Below are positions 9,883-19,485 of a stretch of 64,000 nucleotides of DNA, piece by piece. Origin of the DNA: Pseudomonas sp. MYb118 (GTDB lineage Bacteria > Pseudomonadota > Gammaproteobacteria > Pseudomonadales > Pseudomonadaceae). The position numbers were made by a program, and so were the translations under genes. Numbering within the stretch: position 1 is the first letter of the stretch; each line of letters begins with the position of its first letter. Below the pieces are notes generated by a model. The model was not told where the DNA came from. It did no database searches and saw nothing but the letters and a program-made list of their open reading frames with translations. The stretch is taken from assembly GCF_040947875.1 (NCBI RefSeq), contig NZ_JBFRXN010000001.1, positions 1,116,001 through 1,180,000 of the forward strand, written 5' to 3'.

Positions 9883-10353
9883 ATGGCTGTACGCCGCTTT
9901 AGCGCTTTCTGGCTGGCCCTGACCCTGGCCGGTTGCGCCAGCACCCCCTCGGAAAAACCCATCTCCCCGATGCCCGAAGCCGAATACGCGCAACTGATGG
10001 CCACGCAGGCCAGCGCAGGTGTCGGCTCGATTTCCGGCAAGCTGTATTTCACCGATCGCCGCGGGCGAGTGGTGCCCGGCAACGGCAGCAACATGTTGAT
10101 GTGGCCCGCCACGCCGTACACGGAAAAACGCCAGGCGGCCGAGCGTGCCGGCATCCGCCTGACTGACCAGATGGACCCGCGGATTGACAAGCTTACCCGC
10201 CGCACGTTCAGCACCAGCACTGGCGAGTTCAGGTTCGATGCGGTGCCTGCCGGGGCCTACTTCATCTGGGGCTACGTCGAGATGAATTCGATCATCCGGC
10301 GCGTCGTGGTACAGGAAGGTCAGCAGACCACCATGTTCATGACCAACGATTGA
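9883..10353 (+). CDS. Lipoprotein with carboxypeptidase-regulatory-like fold (unknown role)
   Basis: 156-residue predicted lipoprotein. The signal peptide ends in a lipobox LTLAGC (Cys18). The mature part has a FRFDAVPAGAYFIWGYVEMN stretch, the look of a small beta-sandwich surface domain. Start 9883 was chosen because GGAG lies 6 nt upstream; the longer frame from 9778 would lose the clean signal peptide. It forms a pair with the next lipoprotein, 38 bp downstream, and the two probably share a transcript. Confidence 0.75.
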   Translation: MAVRRFSAFWLALTLAGCASTPSEKPISPMPEAEYAQLMATQASAGVGSISGKLYFTDRRGRVVPGNGSNMLMWPATPYTEKRQAAERAGIRLTDQMDPRIDKLTRRTFSTSTGEFRFDAVPAGAYFIWGYVEMNSIIRRVVVQEGQQTTMFMTND

Positions 10354-10391
10354 TCAAAAGCATACGCAACATCACCACAGGGAAACAACGG

Positions 10392-11003
10392 ATGAACAAG
10401 TGGATACTGGCGCTCGTCGCGCTACTGTCATTGGGTGGCTGCGTCAGCCCCTCCAACATGATCGAGCGGGCCGACGAGAACAAACCCATCAACCCGCAGA
10501 AAGCCATCATTGTCGGCTACGTGTCGGAGGGTTTTCTCACCCAGCCCCACGGCCTGCACGTGATGCTCAAGTATCAGGATCCCAATCCCCAGGCGACCGC
10601 CACGCGCATCGCGCTGACCACGCTGGACCAGAACAACGAAGTCCAGGACAGCCGCAACATCATGGGCAACAGCTTCGTCTATGAAGTGCCGGCCGGCACC
10701 TATGAAGTCACCCACTGGTTCTACCGTTTTTATGACGGCATGAGCGTCGATCTGAAAAAGCCGCTGCTGTTCACCGTCAAGCCTGGGGACGCGGTCTACA
10801 TCGGCAGCTTCCATGGCAACGCGCTGACCATGTGCCTGGCCAACCGCGATGACTTTGCCAGGGCGGTCGCCGACGTCAAGAAAGCCCACCCGTTCCTGGC
10901 CAACGTGGCGATCACCGACCTGTCCGAGAACCTGCAATTTCCCGGCTGGCCCAATGAGAAAGCCAAGGATGTTTTCGGAAAGGGGCTGTGCAAGGTGCAA
11001 TAA
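10392..11003 (+). CDS. Lipoprotein of unknown function
   Basis: 203-residue predicted lipoprotein; the lipobox is LLSLGGC about 17 residues from the start. The mature part contains VSEGFLTQPHGLHVMLKY and NSFVYEVPAGTYEVTHWFYRF, resembling the PAGTY-type beta-domain of the lipoprotein just upstream, so the two may be divergent paralogs. The start at 10392 gives a normal signal peptide; the frame is open from 10350. A short GC hairpin (11014-11026) followed by TTGTTT comes after the stop. Confidence 0.72.
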   Translation: MNKWILALVALLSLGGCVSPSNMIERADENKPINPQKAIIVGYVSEGFLTQPHGLHVMLKYQDPNPQATATRIALTTLDQNNEVQDSRNIMGNSFVYEVPAGTYEVTHWFYRFYDGMSVDLKKPLLFTVKPGDAVYIGSFHGNALTMCLANRDDFARAVADVKKAHPFLANVAITDLSENLQFPGWPNEKAKDVFGKGLCKVQ

Positions 11004-11061
11004 CGCGGGACAATGCGGGTTCGCCCGCTTGTTTCCTACCTTGAAGACCTGAGTAAAAAAC

Positions 11062-11220
11062 ATGAACCGCCGCAAGAAAATCAAGCAACTGCTGGAGGCC
11101 CACGCCAAGAAGGCCAATGCCAAGCTGGCGCCGAAAAAGCCCAAGTACATCAGCAAGGCTGACCGCTTGAAGCTGGCGGAGCAAGGCGCCGAAGACGTGG
11201 CGACCTCGACTGAAAGCTGA
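11062..11220 (+). CDS. Small basic protein, DUF2986 family
   Basis: 52-residue highly basic protein starting MNRRKKIKQLLEAHAKKANA and continuing with KLAPKKPKYISKADRLK, the characteristic content of DUF2986, a short conserved gammaproteobacterial protein of unknown role. The frame runs from ATG 11062 to TGA 11220. Many lysines and no hydrophobic segment suggest a nucleic-acid-binding or ribosome-associated protein, but that is inference. Confidence 0.75.
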   Translation: MNRRKKIKQLLEAHAKKANAKLAPKKPKYISKADRLKLAEQGAEDVATSTES

Positions 11221-11477
11221 GCGGGGCGGTCCCACCTTGTTTTTTTCACCCGCAGGCTAGAGCGGTTGCGGCGATTCGAGGCGGCCAGATTGCCCTCGAT
11301 CGGTGCGCAACCCGCCTGTTCACTGGCCCGCATAGCGCCCCTTATCGGGGCCTTTGCACCGTCGCCGTGCTTTGATTTTTTGCGAAGGCTTGGCTCTAAA
11401 ACCGTCACTTGTTCGCTGTTTTTGCTGCTCCTAGGATGAGGTCACGAATCATCCAGCCATAGAACAGGCGGCTAACA

Positions 11478-12713
11478 ATGAAAATTAAAAAAGCGCTGCA
11501 CAGTCCTCTCGTTGTCTTTGTTTTGTTGTACCTCGGTTACGTCATCTCCTACATCGACCGCTCGGCCATCTCCCTGGCGTTGTCGCACATCGGCAAGGAT
11601 TTCAACCTGGGGCCCGCCGAACTGGGCGTGGTGCTCAGTGCGTTTTACCTGGGTTACGCCGCCATGCAGATTCCCGGCGGCTGGTTGTCGGATCGCTTCG
11701 GCGCGAAGAAAGTGGTGATCGTGTCCATCGCCCTCTGGTCGGTGTTCACCCTGATGACGGGCCTGGCCTGGTCGCTGGCATCGTTGCTGGTGATCCGCTT
11801 TCTATTCGGCCTGGGCGAGGGCAGTTATCCGTCCTCGGCGATCAAGGGCGTGGCGGAGATCTATGCCCGCAAGGACCGGCCGAAAATGGCCAGCCTGATG
11901 ATTTCCTCCAATTACACCGGCAGCTTCATCGCTCCGCTGATCATCGCACCGCTGATCCTCTGGCTGGGCTGGCGTGACGTGTTCCTCGCCATCGGTGTGG
12001 CCGGGATCATTTTCGCGGTGATCTACGCCGTGGTGGTCAAACGCCCTGAAGCCTATGGCAACTATCAGCTGGAAAACGGTGGCTCGGCCGGCAAGGCCCG
12101 CACCCGCGAACTGCTGCGCATGCCCCTGCTGTGGAAGATCGTCGCCATCTGGTTTGCACTCGGTCTGGTCAACAAGGGCCTGGATGCCTGGATGCCGATG
12201 TACCTGCTGACCGCCCGTGGCCTGGACCTGAAAACCGTGGGCCTGCTGGTGCCGCTGCCATTCATCAGCGCAGCGATTGCCACGGCGATGGGCGGCTGGC
12301 TGATGGTCAAATACTTCGACGGCCGGGAAAAGTACCTGATGATGGGTAGCTGCATCCTCACCGGGATCTTCCTCTACGGCATGTACACCGCGCAGACCAC
12401 CACCCAGGTCATCGCGTACCAGGCCGTGGTCTACTTCTTCAAGTCGTTCGTGTTCGCCGCGGCCTTCGCCTTGCCGACCAAGATCCTCTCGCAGCGCCTG
12501 GTGGGCACCGGCATCGGCATGGTCAACTTCGGCGGGCAACTGGCCGGTTTCGTTTCGCCCATGGTCATCGGTTTCCTGGTGTCCTACTACGAGACGTACA
12601 ACTCGGCGTTCCTGTTCCTGATCGGCGCCACGGCGGTGGCCACCCTGATCAGCATGACGCTGAGCGCCAGCAAGATTCGCGCGGTGCAACTAGCCAACGC
12701 CCACGAAGCCTGA
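11478..12713 (+). CDS. MFS transporter, anion:cation symporter-like
   Basis: 411-residue major facilitator with 12 predicted helices. It shows GYVISYIDRSAISLAL in TM1 and GWLSDRFGAKKVVI after TM2, the ACS-family signature of carriers for organic anions such as glucarate, phthalate or hydroxylated acids. It is the first gene of a rightward run MFS-LysR-amidase-D-serine dehydratase with gaps of 19-113 bp, so it is a candidate importer for the substrate of the amidase or lyase. No dsdX/GntP-type D-serine carrier is present. Confidence 0.88.
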   Translation: MKIKKALHSPLVVFVLLYLGYVISYIDRSAISLALSHIGKDFNLGPAELGVVLSAFYLGYAAMQIPGGWLSDRFGAKKVVIVSIALWSVFTLMTGLAWSLASLLVIRFLFGLGEGSYPSSAIKGVAEIYARKDRPKMASLMISSNYTGSFIAPLIIAPLILWLGWRDVFLAIGVAGIIFAVIYAVVVKRPEAYGNYQLENGGSAGKARTRELLRMPLLWKIVAIWFALGLVNKGLDAWMPMYLLTARGLDLKTVGLLVPLPFISAAIATAMGGWLMVKYFDGREKYLMMGSCILTGIFLYGMYTAQTTTQVIAYQAVVYFFKSFVFAAAFALPTKILSQRLVGTGIGMVNFGGQLAGFVSPMVIGFLVSYYETYNSAFLFLIGATAVATLISMTLSASKIRAVQLANAHEA

Positions 12714-12807
12714 TCGACACGGGAGACAGTCCATGGCCCGACTCCTCGGCAAGCCAGATGGCAATGCAGTAAGCTCGACCGCTCACCGGACAGGGACATC
12801 TATACCC

Positions 12808-13728
12808 ATGAGCGCTCGAACCTTGAGTGAAACCGCCGTGCGCTACTTCCTGCAAGTGGTCAACAGCGGTTCCATCAGCGAAGCCGCTGCCCGCCTGCAC
12901 GTGGTGCCGTCGGCGGTGAGCCGGCAGATCAGCCGCCTCGAAAGCGAACTGGGGGCGGTGCTGTTCGAGCGCCAGTCCCGCGGCGTCAGCCTGAGCCCGG
13001 CCGGCGAATTGCTGGCCGCCTATGCCAGGCGGACCTTGCTCGACGCCGAGCAGGTCAGCCAGGAAATCGGTGCGTTGCGCGAGCAATCCGAGTCGTTGAT
13101 TAGCATTGCCTGCACCGAAGGGTTTGCCTCGCAATGCTTGCCGGGCGCCATCGTCGGCTTTCGCAACAGCGGCGCGTCGAGCAGTTTTCGCATCGTGGTC
13201 GCTTCGGCGCTGGAAGTGACGCGCATGGTCCGCGAGGCAGAAGTGGACATCGGCTTTTCCTTCAGCCTCGGGGTCGCCAAGGACATCAGCGTGATGTTCA
13301 GCCAGCCGGCACCGATCCTCGCGGTGGTGGCGCCCCATCACCCGCTGGCCGCCAGTGGCAGCCAGCCGCTCAAGGATGTGGTACGCCACCCGCTGGCGCT
13401 GCCCGGGCCGGACACCACCATCCGCCAGCTGCTGAACGTGTATTGCAGCCGCGAGGGGCTCAATTACAAAAGCGTGCTCGACAGCGATCACCTGGAAGCC
13501 TTGCTGACGTTCTGCATGTCGGGGGCGGCGGTGACCTTCTGCGGCGAAGTGTTCGTGCGTGAGCGTTTGCGCCAGGGCCAACTGGTGGCCCTGACCGTGC
13601 CGGAAATGTGCGGCAGCGAGCGCTCCATCGAGATCCAGACGATGGCCAAGCGGCCGTTATCGGAGCACCTGCAAGCCTTCATCCAATACATGAAGTGCGT
13701 ACTGCCAGACACCCATCAATTGCACTGA
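12808..13728 (+). CDS. LysR-family transcriptional regulator
   Basis: 306-residue LysR regulator: HTH at LSETAVRYFLQVVNSGSISE and RLHVVPSAVSRQISRLESEL, then the effector-binding domain. Two starts compete. ATG 12808 gives the normal family N-terminus; ATG 12733, with GGGAG at 12721-12725, would add 25 non-conserved residues but has the better ribosome site. It sits between the MFS carrier and the amidase, so it probably controls this catabolic run, possibly in response to a D-serine-related compound. Confidence 0.88.
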   Translation: MSARTLSETAVRYFLQVVNSGSISEAAARLHVVPSAVSRQISRLESELGAVLFERQSRGVSLSPAGELLAAYARRTLLDAEQVSQEIGALREQSESLISIACTEGFASQCLPGAIVGFRNSGASSSFRIVVASALEVTRMVREAEVDIGFSFSLGVAKDISVMFSQPAPILAVVAPHHPLAASGSQPLKDVVRHPLALPGPDTTIRQLLNVYCSREGLNYKSVLDSDHLEALLTFCMSGAAVTFCGEVFVRERLRQGQLVALTVPEMCGSERSIEIQTMAKRPLSEHLQAFIQYMKCVLPDTHQLH

Positions 13729-13841
13729 GCGAACGTGTGCACCCGGCATGTTTAAAAGGCATCGCTGCCTTCTAAAAATGTCGGTTGTTGGCGCTCGGGC
13801 GCATTTTTATATTGGCCCCGGAATCCTGGTTGAGAACCCTT

Positions 13842-15362
13842 ATGCAAACGCACAATGAGCTGGTCGAAAAAAGCGCCGTCGAACTCAAGCAGTTGATGGA
13901 CACTCGCGTCATTTCTCCTGTCGAGCTGCTCGATGCCTGCATTGCGCGCATCGAACAGTTGAACCCGAAGATCAACGCGTTTTGCGCCACATCGTTTGAG
14001 CGTGCCCGCGATGAAGCCGTGGCGGTGGAGCAGGCAATCATGAAAGGCCAGCCCCGCGGTTTGCTCAGCGGCCTGCCGATTGGCATCAAGGACCTGGAAG
14101 AAACCGAAGGCGTGCTGACCACCTATGGCTCGCCACTGTTTCGCGGCAACGTGCCGGCCAAGGACAACGAACTGGTGCGCCGTTTGCGTGCGGCGGGCGC
14201 CGTGGTAGTGGGTAAAACCAACGTGCCGGAAATGGGTGCCGGGGCCAATACCCGCAACCCGGTCTGGGGCGCGACTGGCAACCCGTTCAACCCGCGCCTG
14301 AATGCCGGTGGTTCTTCCGGCGGCGCGGCGGCCGCACTGGCAGCGGACATGGTGCCGTTGTGCAGCGGCTCGGACACCGGTGGTTCGCTGCGCATCCCGG
14401 CCGCCAAGTGCGGCATCGTCGGCCTGCGCACTTCGCCGGGCCTGGTGCCCAGCGAGCGCAAATTGCTGGGCTGGACGCCGATTTCCGTGGTCGGCCCGAT
14501 GGGGCGCAATGTCGACGATACCTGGCTGCAACTGGCAGCGACCGCCGGCATCGCCGCCACCGACCCACTGAGTTACGAGTTCAGCATGCCCGGCGCGATC
14601 AGCGGCGGCGTGGACCTGTCCAAGCTGCGGGTCGGTTACACCGAGGACTTCGGTGTGTGCGACGTCGATGACGATATCCGCCAGGTGTTCCGCAACAAGA
14701 TCGCGGCCCTCAAGGGCGTGTTCGCCGTGTGCGAAGAAGTGCAGGTCGACATGCAGCACGCGCACCGCTGTTTCGACGTGGTGCGCGCCGAGGCGTTCGT
14801 CGGCAGCCTGCAGGCCGCTTACGAGAAAGACCCGGATGCACTGGGGCCGAACCCACGGGCCAACTATGAAATGGGCGCCAAAATGTCGCTCAAGGACTGC
14901 GTGTGGGCCGGCGCCGAGCAGACCCGCATCTTCCGCCGCTTCCAGCAATTGTTCAGCCAGTACGACCTGATCCTGTCGCCGACCACGCCGGTCTCGGCGT
15001 TTGCCTGGGAGCAGCCATACCTCACCCACATCAACGGCGTGGAGCTGGAAAACTACTACCGCTGGCTGGCGCTGACCTACGTGGTGACCCTGGCCACCAA
15101 CCCGGCGCTGTCCATGCCCCTGGGCGTCGATCACCTGGGCATGCCGTTCGGCATGCAGGTCATCGGCAAGTTCCGCGGCGACCTGGAACTGCTGATGGCC
15201 GCCCGTGCCCTGGAAAGCCATTGCGAGCAAAGCGCCGAGTTGCGCCGCCCGCTGCCGGACATCGGCGCGCTGCTTAACAGCGCCGTCGACCTGCACACGC
15301 CGGTGACCCATCCGCCGCTGGCCCATGGCGTCAGCAGCAGCGCTGGCCTGTCCGCCGTCTGA
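13842..15362 (+). CDS. Amidase, amidase-signature family
   Basis: 506-residue amidase-signature hydrolase. The Ser-cisSer-Lys triad is visible: Lys83 (GLPIGIKD), the glycine-rich GGSSGGAAAALAAD with cis-Ser158, and Ser182 in SGSDTGGSLRIPA; the 24-residue serine spacing is the family norm. It hydrolyses a C-N amide bond; the substrate is not readable. It ends 18 bp before a D-serine dehydratase, which suggests that the amidase could release D-serine or another D-amino acid from an amide. The ATG at 13842 is preferred over an upstream TTG. Confidence 0.88.
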   Translation: MQTHNELVEKSAVELKQLMDTRVISPVELLDACIARIEQLNPKINAFCATSFERARDEAVAVEQAIMKGQPRGLLSGLPIGIKDLEETEGVLTTYGSPLFRGNVPAKDNELVRRLRAAGAVVVGKTNVPEMGAGANTRNPVWGATGNPFNPRLNAGGSSGGAAAALAADMVPLCSGSDTGGSLRIPAAKCGIVGLRTSPGLVPSERKLLGWTPISVVGPMGRNVDDTWLQLAATAGIAATDPLSYEFSMPGAISGGVDLSKLRVGYTEDFGVCDVDDDIRQVFRNKIAALKGVFAVCEEVQVDMQHAHRCFDVVRAEAFVGSLQAAYEKDPDALGPNPRANYEMGAKMSLKDCVWAGAEQTRIFRRFQQLFSQYDLILSPTTPVSAFAWEQPYLTHINGVELENYYRWLALTYVVTLATNPALSMPLGVDHLGMPFGMQVIGKFRGDLELLMAARALESHCEQSAELRRPLPDIGALLNSAVDLHTPVTHPPLAHGVSSSAGLSAV

Positions 15363-15380
15363 ACCTGTCGAGGCACCGAG

Positions 15381-16742
15381 ATGATCACCAAGGTTTACCA
15401 GAAAGACCTGAAAAGCTGGAAACGTGAATTTCCCCTGATGGCGTCGTTGCTCGAACTCAAGCCGGTCAGCTGGTTCAACCCGGCGATTGCGCCCCTTGCC
15501 ACCGCGCTGGACGACATCGTGCTGGGCGCCGCCGACGTCGCCGACGCCAGCGCCCGGTTGCAGCGCTTTGCACCGTTCCTCGCCCAGGCCTTCCCGGAGG
15601 TGGCGGCGAGCAACGGCATCATCGAGTCGCAGCTGCTGGCGGTGCCGGAGTTTGCCCAGGCTTTGCGTGAGCGCTACGACGTCAGCCAACCGGTCAAGCT
15701 GCTGCTGAAGAAAGACAGCCATTTGCCGATCTCCGGCTCAGTCAAGGCGCGGGGCGGGATCTACGAGGTGCTGTTTCACGCCGAGCAACTGGCGCTGCGT
15801 CACGGCTTGCTGGATATCGCCGATGACTACCGCAAGCTCGCCGAGCCTGAGTGCCAGGCGTTGTTCGCCTCGCATAAGATTGCCGTCGGTTCCACCGGCA
15901 ACCTCGGCCTGTCCATCGGCATCGCCAGTGCGCGCCTGGGGTTTGCGACCACGGTGCACATGTCGGCCGATGCCCGCCAGTGGAAGAAGGACAAGCTGCG
16001 TGCCCATGGCGTGAGCGTCATCGAGTACGCCGGCGACTACGGTCAGGCGGTGGAACAGGGCAGGGCAGAGGCGCAGGCCGACCCGGCCTGTCATTTCATT
16101 GATGACGAGAACTCCACCACCCTGTTCCTCGGTTACGCCGTGGCGGGAGAACGCCTCAAGGCGCAGTTCGAGCAGCGTGGGATCACGGTGGATGCCGCGC
16201 ATCCGTTGTTCGTCTACTTGCCCTGCGGTGTCGGCGGTGGCCCCGGCGGGATCGCGTTTGGCTTGAAGCTGGCGTTCGGCGACCACGTGCATTGCATCTT
16301 TGCCGAGCCGACCCAGTCGCCCTGCATGTTGATGGGCGTCTACACCGGGTTGCACGACGAGCTGGCGGTGCAGGATTTCGGCATCAGCAACCAGACGGCG
16401 GCGGATGGCCTGGCAGTGGGCCGGCCTTCAGGGTTCGTCGGGCGTTCGATGCAGCGCATGCTCGACGGCTACTACACCCTGGGCGATGACGAGATGTTCG
16501 CCTTGCTGTACCTGATGCAATCGACCGAGGGCATTGCCCTGGAGCCGTCGGCACTGGCCGGCGCGCCGGGGTTCGCCCGGGTGTTGCAGGAGCAGCAGGG
16601 TTACCGCCAGCGCATGGGCCTGAGTGCTCAGGTGATGGACAACGCCACGCACCTGATCTGGGCCACCGGCGGCGGCATGGTGCCGCCCGCGGAAATGGAC
16701 AAGTACCTGGCCAGCGGGCGTTCGTTGGTAGTCGGCGACTGA
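15381..16742 (+). CDS. dsdA: D-serine ammonia-lyase (D-serine dehydratase)
   Basis: 453-residue PLP enzyme converting D-serine to pyruvate and ammonia. The PLP lysine is Lys122 in [32 protein letters not shown] (phosphate/cofactor loop), [17 protein letters not shown] and [12 protein letters not shown] match the DsdA family, and the length is close to that of the E. coli enzyme. It is the last gene of the MFS-LysR-amidase-dsdA run. Unlike the enterobacterial dsdCXA locus it is paired with an amidase and an MFS carrier. The next gene is convergent. Confidence 0.95.
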   Translation: MITKVYQKDLKSWKREFPLMASLLELKPVSWFNPAIAPLATALDDIVLGAADVADASARLQRFAPFLAQAFPEVAASNGIIESQLLAVPEFAQALRERYDVSQPVKLLLKKDSHLPISGSVKARGGIYEVLFHAEQLALRHGLLDIADDYRKLAEPECQALFASHKIAVGSTGNLGLSIGIASARLGFATTVHMSADARQWKKDKLRAHGVSVIEYAGDYGQAVEQGRAEAQADPACHFIDDENSTTLFLGYAVAGERLKAQFEQRGITVDAAHPLFVYLPCGVGGGPGGIAFGLKLAFGDHVHCIFAEPTQSPCMLMGVYTGLHDELAVQDFGISNQTAADGLAVGRPSGFVGRSMQRMLDGYYTLGDDEMFALLYLMQSTEGIALEPSALAGAPGFARVLQEQQGYRQRMGLSAQVMDNATHLIWATGGGMVPPAEMDKYLASGRSLVVGD

Positions 16743-16755
16743 GTCTGCTGGCCGG

Positions 16756-18882
16756 TCAACGCCAGCTCCACGACACCCCGACGTAGGCCGCCAGGCCTTC
16801 GCCCGGCGTGGAGCGGGCGACGTCCACGCCCTTGTCGTCGTAGCCCGGCGTCACCGTGGCGGCGTAGCGTTTGTCGGTCAGGTTGCGGATGTCCAGCCAG
16901 GTCTGCCAGTCATCCTTGGGCGCGTTGTAGCCCAGGGTGGCGCCGAAGATGGCGTATGGATCGGCGTAGTAGCTGTTGGCGTAATCCACCGCGACCTTGG
17001 ACGCCCACTGCGTGTTGACGGCGGCAAAGAAGCCTTGCGGCCAGTCGTAGCGCAATTCGCCCTGGTAGTAGTGCATCGGCAGGCCGGGCAGGCGGTTGTC
17101 GCCGAAACGCTCGTCGTCGCGGTAATGGAAATCGCTGAAGGTGTAGCTCTGGCGCAGGCTCAGCTCGCCGCCATCGTCACGCGTCCACAAACGGCTGTGC
17201 AGGCTGGCTTCCACACCCTGGTGCACCGTGGGGCTGGCGTTGAGTTCGTAGGGCGTGGTGGCGTTGGCGTCCGGCAACACCGACAGCAATTCGTGGCGCA
17301 CTTGCGAGTAGTACCAGGCAAGGGTCCATTGACCCATGGCGCTGTCGCCACGGCCGCCGAGTTCCAGGGTGGTGGCGGTCTGGTTTTGCAATTCTACCGG
17401 GTCGCGCTGGGTGCCGGTGGCGGGGCCGCTGCCGGCGGGGAAGCGCTGGTTGGCGCTGTAGATCAGCGACCACGGGTGCGGCCCTTCGACCGAGCGGCTG
17501 AGGTTGCCGAATACTTGCAGGTCCGGTGTCACCTGGTAGCGCAGGCCCAGGCGCGGGGCGTAGTCCCAGTCACCCAGGCTGGTCTTGCCGCCACCGTCGG
17601 GGTAGGTCACGGCGCTTTCACGACGGGTGTAGATGGCGGCCAGGCCGGTGGTCAGCCACAGGTCGTCGGCGATTTCCAGGTCATTGCCCACGTGCAACAC
17701 GGTGTCCGAGCCCTGGTAGGTGAAGTTGCGCATGTGCGTGCCTGGCGCATAGCCGGCCGTGTTGCCGCCGGGGATGCGCACCAGCTCGCTGGCGCCGGCG
17801 TTGGGCAGGTGCTTGGTCACGCGCAGGCCCAGGGTGCTGCGGCTTTGCAGGCCCCACAGGGTATCGCGGCGCTTGTAGTCGAACGTGCCGCTGACGTCGG
17901 TGTACGCCACTTTCAGGCGGTTGGGGCCTTCGCGCAGGTCCATCGGGTAGTCGTGATAGACCAGGCCGGTCTCGATGCTCGAATCGTCATCGAGGTAGAA
18001 CGTGGTCTTGTTGCCAATGAAGGTGCTGCCCGGCTGCTTGCGGCTGTCGTCGCGCGAAACGTAGGCGGGGTTGGCCGCCCGTGGGTCGTGTTCGATCGAG
18101 TGCTTGGTGACCCGTCCGGCGAGGTCGTTGTCGGTCTGCCGGTAGCGGAAATAGAAGCGCGTTTCCAGGTTCGGGTTGAAGCGATAACCGAAGTTGGCGA
18201 CGACACCCTGGCTCTCGCTGGCGGTGTGATCCTGATAACCGTCGGCATTCGAATCGGTCAGCGACAGGTAGTAGTCGAAGTTGCCCAGCACCTGGCCGGA
18301 GCTGACCTGGCGCTGTTGGTAGCCGTGGCTGCCCATGGCGTAGCGCACTTGCAGGCGCGGTGCGGTGTAGCCGGTGTGGCTGACGTAGTCGATGGCCCCG
18401 CCCAGCGCCAGGGCGCCGCGATCGAAGCCGTTGGCGCCACGCAGCACTTCCACGTGATCGACCCACAGCGGTTCGAGCAATTCGTAGGGCGTGCCGCCGG
18501 GGCCGGTCAGCGGCAGGCCGTCGAGCATCGTGTACAACCCTGAGGCGTGGGCGCCCGGCGCGCGGTTGATGCCCGAGCCACGGATGGAAATCTTCACCCC
18601 CTCGTTACCCGCTGATTGCGCGTACACACCCGGCTGATAGGCCAGCACATCCTGGTTGCTGGCCACGCGACCTTGCAGCGGGCGACGCATGTCCACCACG
18701 TTGGTGCCGCCGGGCACTTCGGCCAATCGGGCCTTGGCGTCTGCGATGGATTGCTCTTCGCTGTCCGGACCTTCCGCGCCAATCAGCACTTCGCCCAGTT
18801 CCAGGCCCTGGGCTTCGACCAGGGTCGGACACACGAGCGCCAGGCCCAGCAGCGCGGCGGGCAAGGATTTGGGCGAGGGCAT
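16756..18882 (-). CDS. TonB-dependent outer-membrane receptor
   Basis: 708-residue outer-membrane receptor. It has a signal peptide (MPSPKSLPAALLGLALVCPT...EA), a plug domain with VYAQSAGNEGVKISIRGSG and VEVLRGANGFDRGALALGG, and a 22-strand barrel ending in the aromatic SWSWR. The family imports siderophores, haem or other large nutrients with TonB energy. I saw no convincing Fur box in the 140-bp upstream spacer, so iron control is unproven. ATG 18882 is preceded by TGGAG on the coding strand; the frame is open upstream to 19137 across the GNAT gene promoter. Confidence 0.9.
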   Translation of the reverse strand: MPSPKSLPAALLGLALVCPTLVEAQGLELGEVLIGAEGPDSEEQSIADAKARLAEVPGGTNVVDMRRPLQGRVASNQDVLAYQPGVYAQSAGNEGVKISIRGSGINRAPGAHASGLYTMLDGLPLTGPGGTPYELLEPLWVDHVEVLRGANGFDRGALALGGAIDYVSHTGYTAPRLQVRYAMGSHGYQQRQVSSGQVLGNFDYYLSLTDSNADGYQDHTASESQGVVANFGYRFNPNLETRFYFRYRQTDNDLAGRVTKHSIEHDPRAANPAYVSRDDSRKQPGSTFIGNKTTFYLDDDSSIETGLVYHDYPMDLREGPNRLKVAYTDVSGTFDYKRRDTLWGLQSRSTLGLRVTKHLPNAGASELVRIPGGNTAGYAPGTHMRNFTYQGSDTVLHVGNDLEIADDLWLTTGLAAIYTRRESAVTYPDGGGKTSLGDWDYAPRLGLRYQVTPDLQVFGNLSRSVEGPHPWSLIYSANQRFPAGSGPATGTQRDPVELQNQTATTLELGGRGDSAMGQWTLAWYYSQVRHELLSVLPDANATTPYELNASPTVHQGVEASLHSRLWTRDDGGELSLRQSYTFSDFHYRDDERFGDNRLPGLPMHYYQGELRYDWPQGFFAAVNTQWASKVAVDYANSYYADPYAIFGATLGYNAPKDDWQTWLDIRNLTDKRYAATVTPGYDDKGVDVARSTPGEGLAAYVGVSWSWR

Positions 18883-19022
18883 TGAGAAAACTCCAGACGT
18901 GCGGGAAAAGGCAGTGAAAAACTGCGACGTAGGGAGGGACGAAGGAAACACATGGTAATTTTGTTTTTTTGCCTGGCTCGGCGGCGTGATTGGCCGCAGA
19001 CGCAGGTTCATCAGGAGTCGCC

Positions 19023-19481
19023 ATGAGTGAATTGCCCCGGATCCGCCCAGCTGTCGCCAGCGATGAAGCTGCCATACGCGCTTGCGCCGAACAGGCTTAT
19101 CGGCAATACGTCGAGCTGATCGGCCGCAAGCCTGCACCGATGCTGGCTGACTACCGCGCGCAGATCGCCGCCGGCCAGGTCTACGTCGCCGCCAGCGAGC
19201 AAGACGAGTTGCAAGGCTTCATCGTGTTCTACGCCGAGGGCCGGCACATGCTGCTGGAAAACGTCGCGGTGTCAGCGGCCGGGCAGGGCAAGGGCATCGG
19301 CAAGGCGCTGGTGCGATGTTGCGAGGCGGCGGCGCTGCGCCTGGGGCTGGCCAGTGTGCAGCTCTACACCAACGCGAAAATGAGCGCCAATCTGGCGATT
19401 TATCCGCGACTCGGATACGTCGAGATCGCGCGGCGCTCGGAGGACGGCTTTGATCGGGTCTACTTTGAAAAGACCCTGTGA
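19023..19481 (+). CDS. GNAT-family N-acetyltransferase
   Basis: 152-residue acetyltransferase of the GNAT fold. The acetyl-CoA motif A is visible at LLENVAVSAAGQGKGIGKAL (Q/R-x-x-G-x-G/A), followed by VQLYTNAKMSANLAIYPRLGY, the usual motif B region. The substrate (small amine, amino acid or protein) is unknown. ATG 19023 follows CAGGAG at good spacing; the frame could extend to 18990. It is divergent from the TonB receptor and convergent with the TetR gene, 4 bp from its end. Confidence 0.88.
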   Translation: MSELPRIRPAVASDEAAIRACAEQAYRQYVELIGRKPAPMLADYRAQIAAGQVYVAASEQDELQGFIVFYAEGRHMLLENVAVSAAGQGKGIGKALVRCCEAAALRLGLASVQLYTNAKMSANLAIYPRLGYVEIARRSEDGFDRVYFEKTL

Positions 19482-19485
19482 GCGT

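Noticed and set aside
13752..15722. 656-codon minus-strand frame antisense to amidase and dsdA
   Set aside because: Low-complexity translation rich in Arg, Gln and His with no family motif; it mirrors the GC-rich third positions of the real plus-strand genes.
17035..18543. 502-codon plus-strand frame antisense to the TonB receptor
   Set aside because: No motif, composition typical of antisense shadow; the receptor reading is unequivocal.
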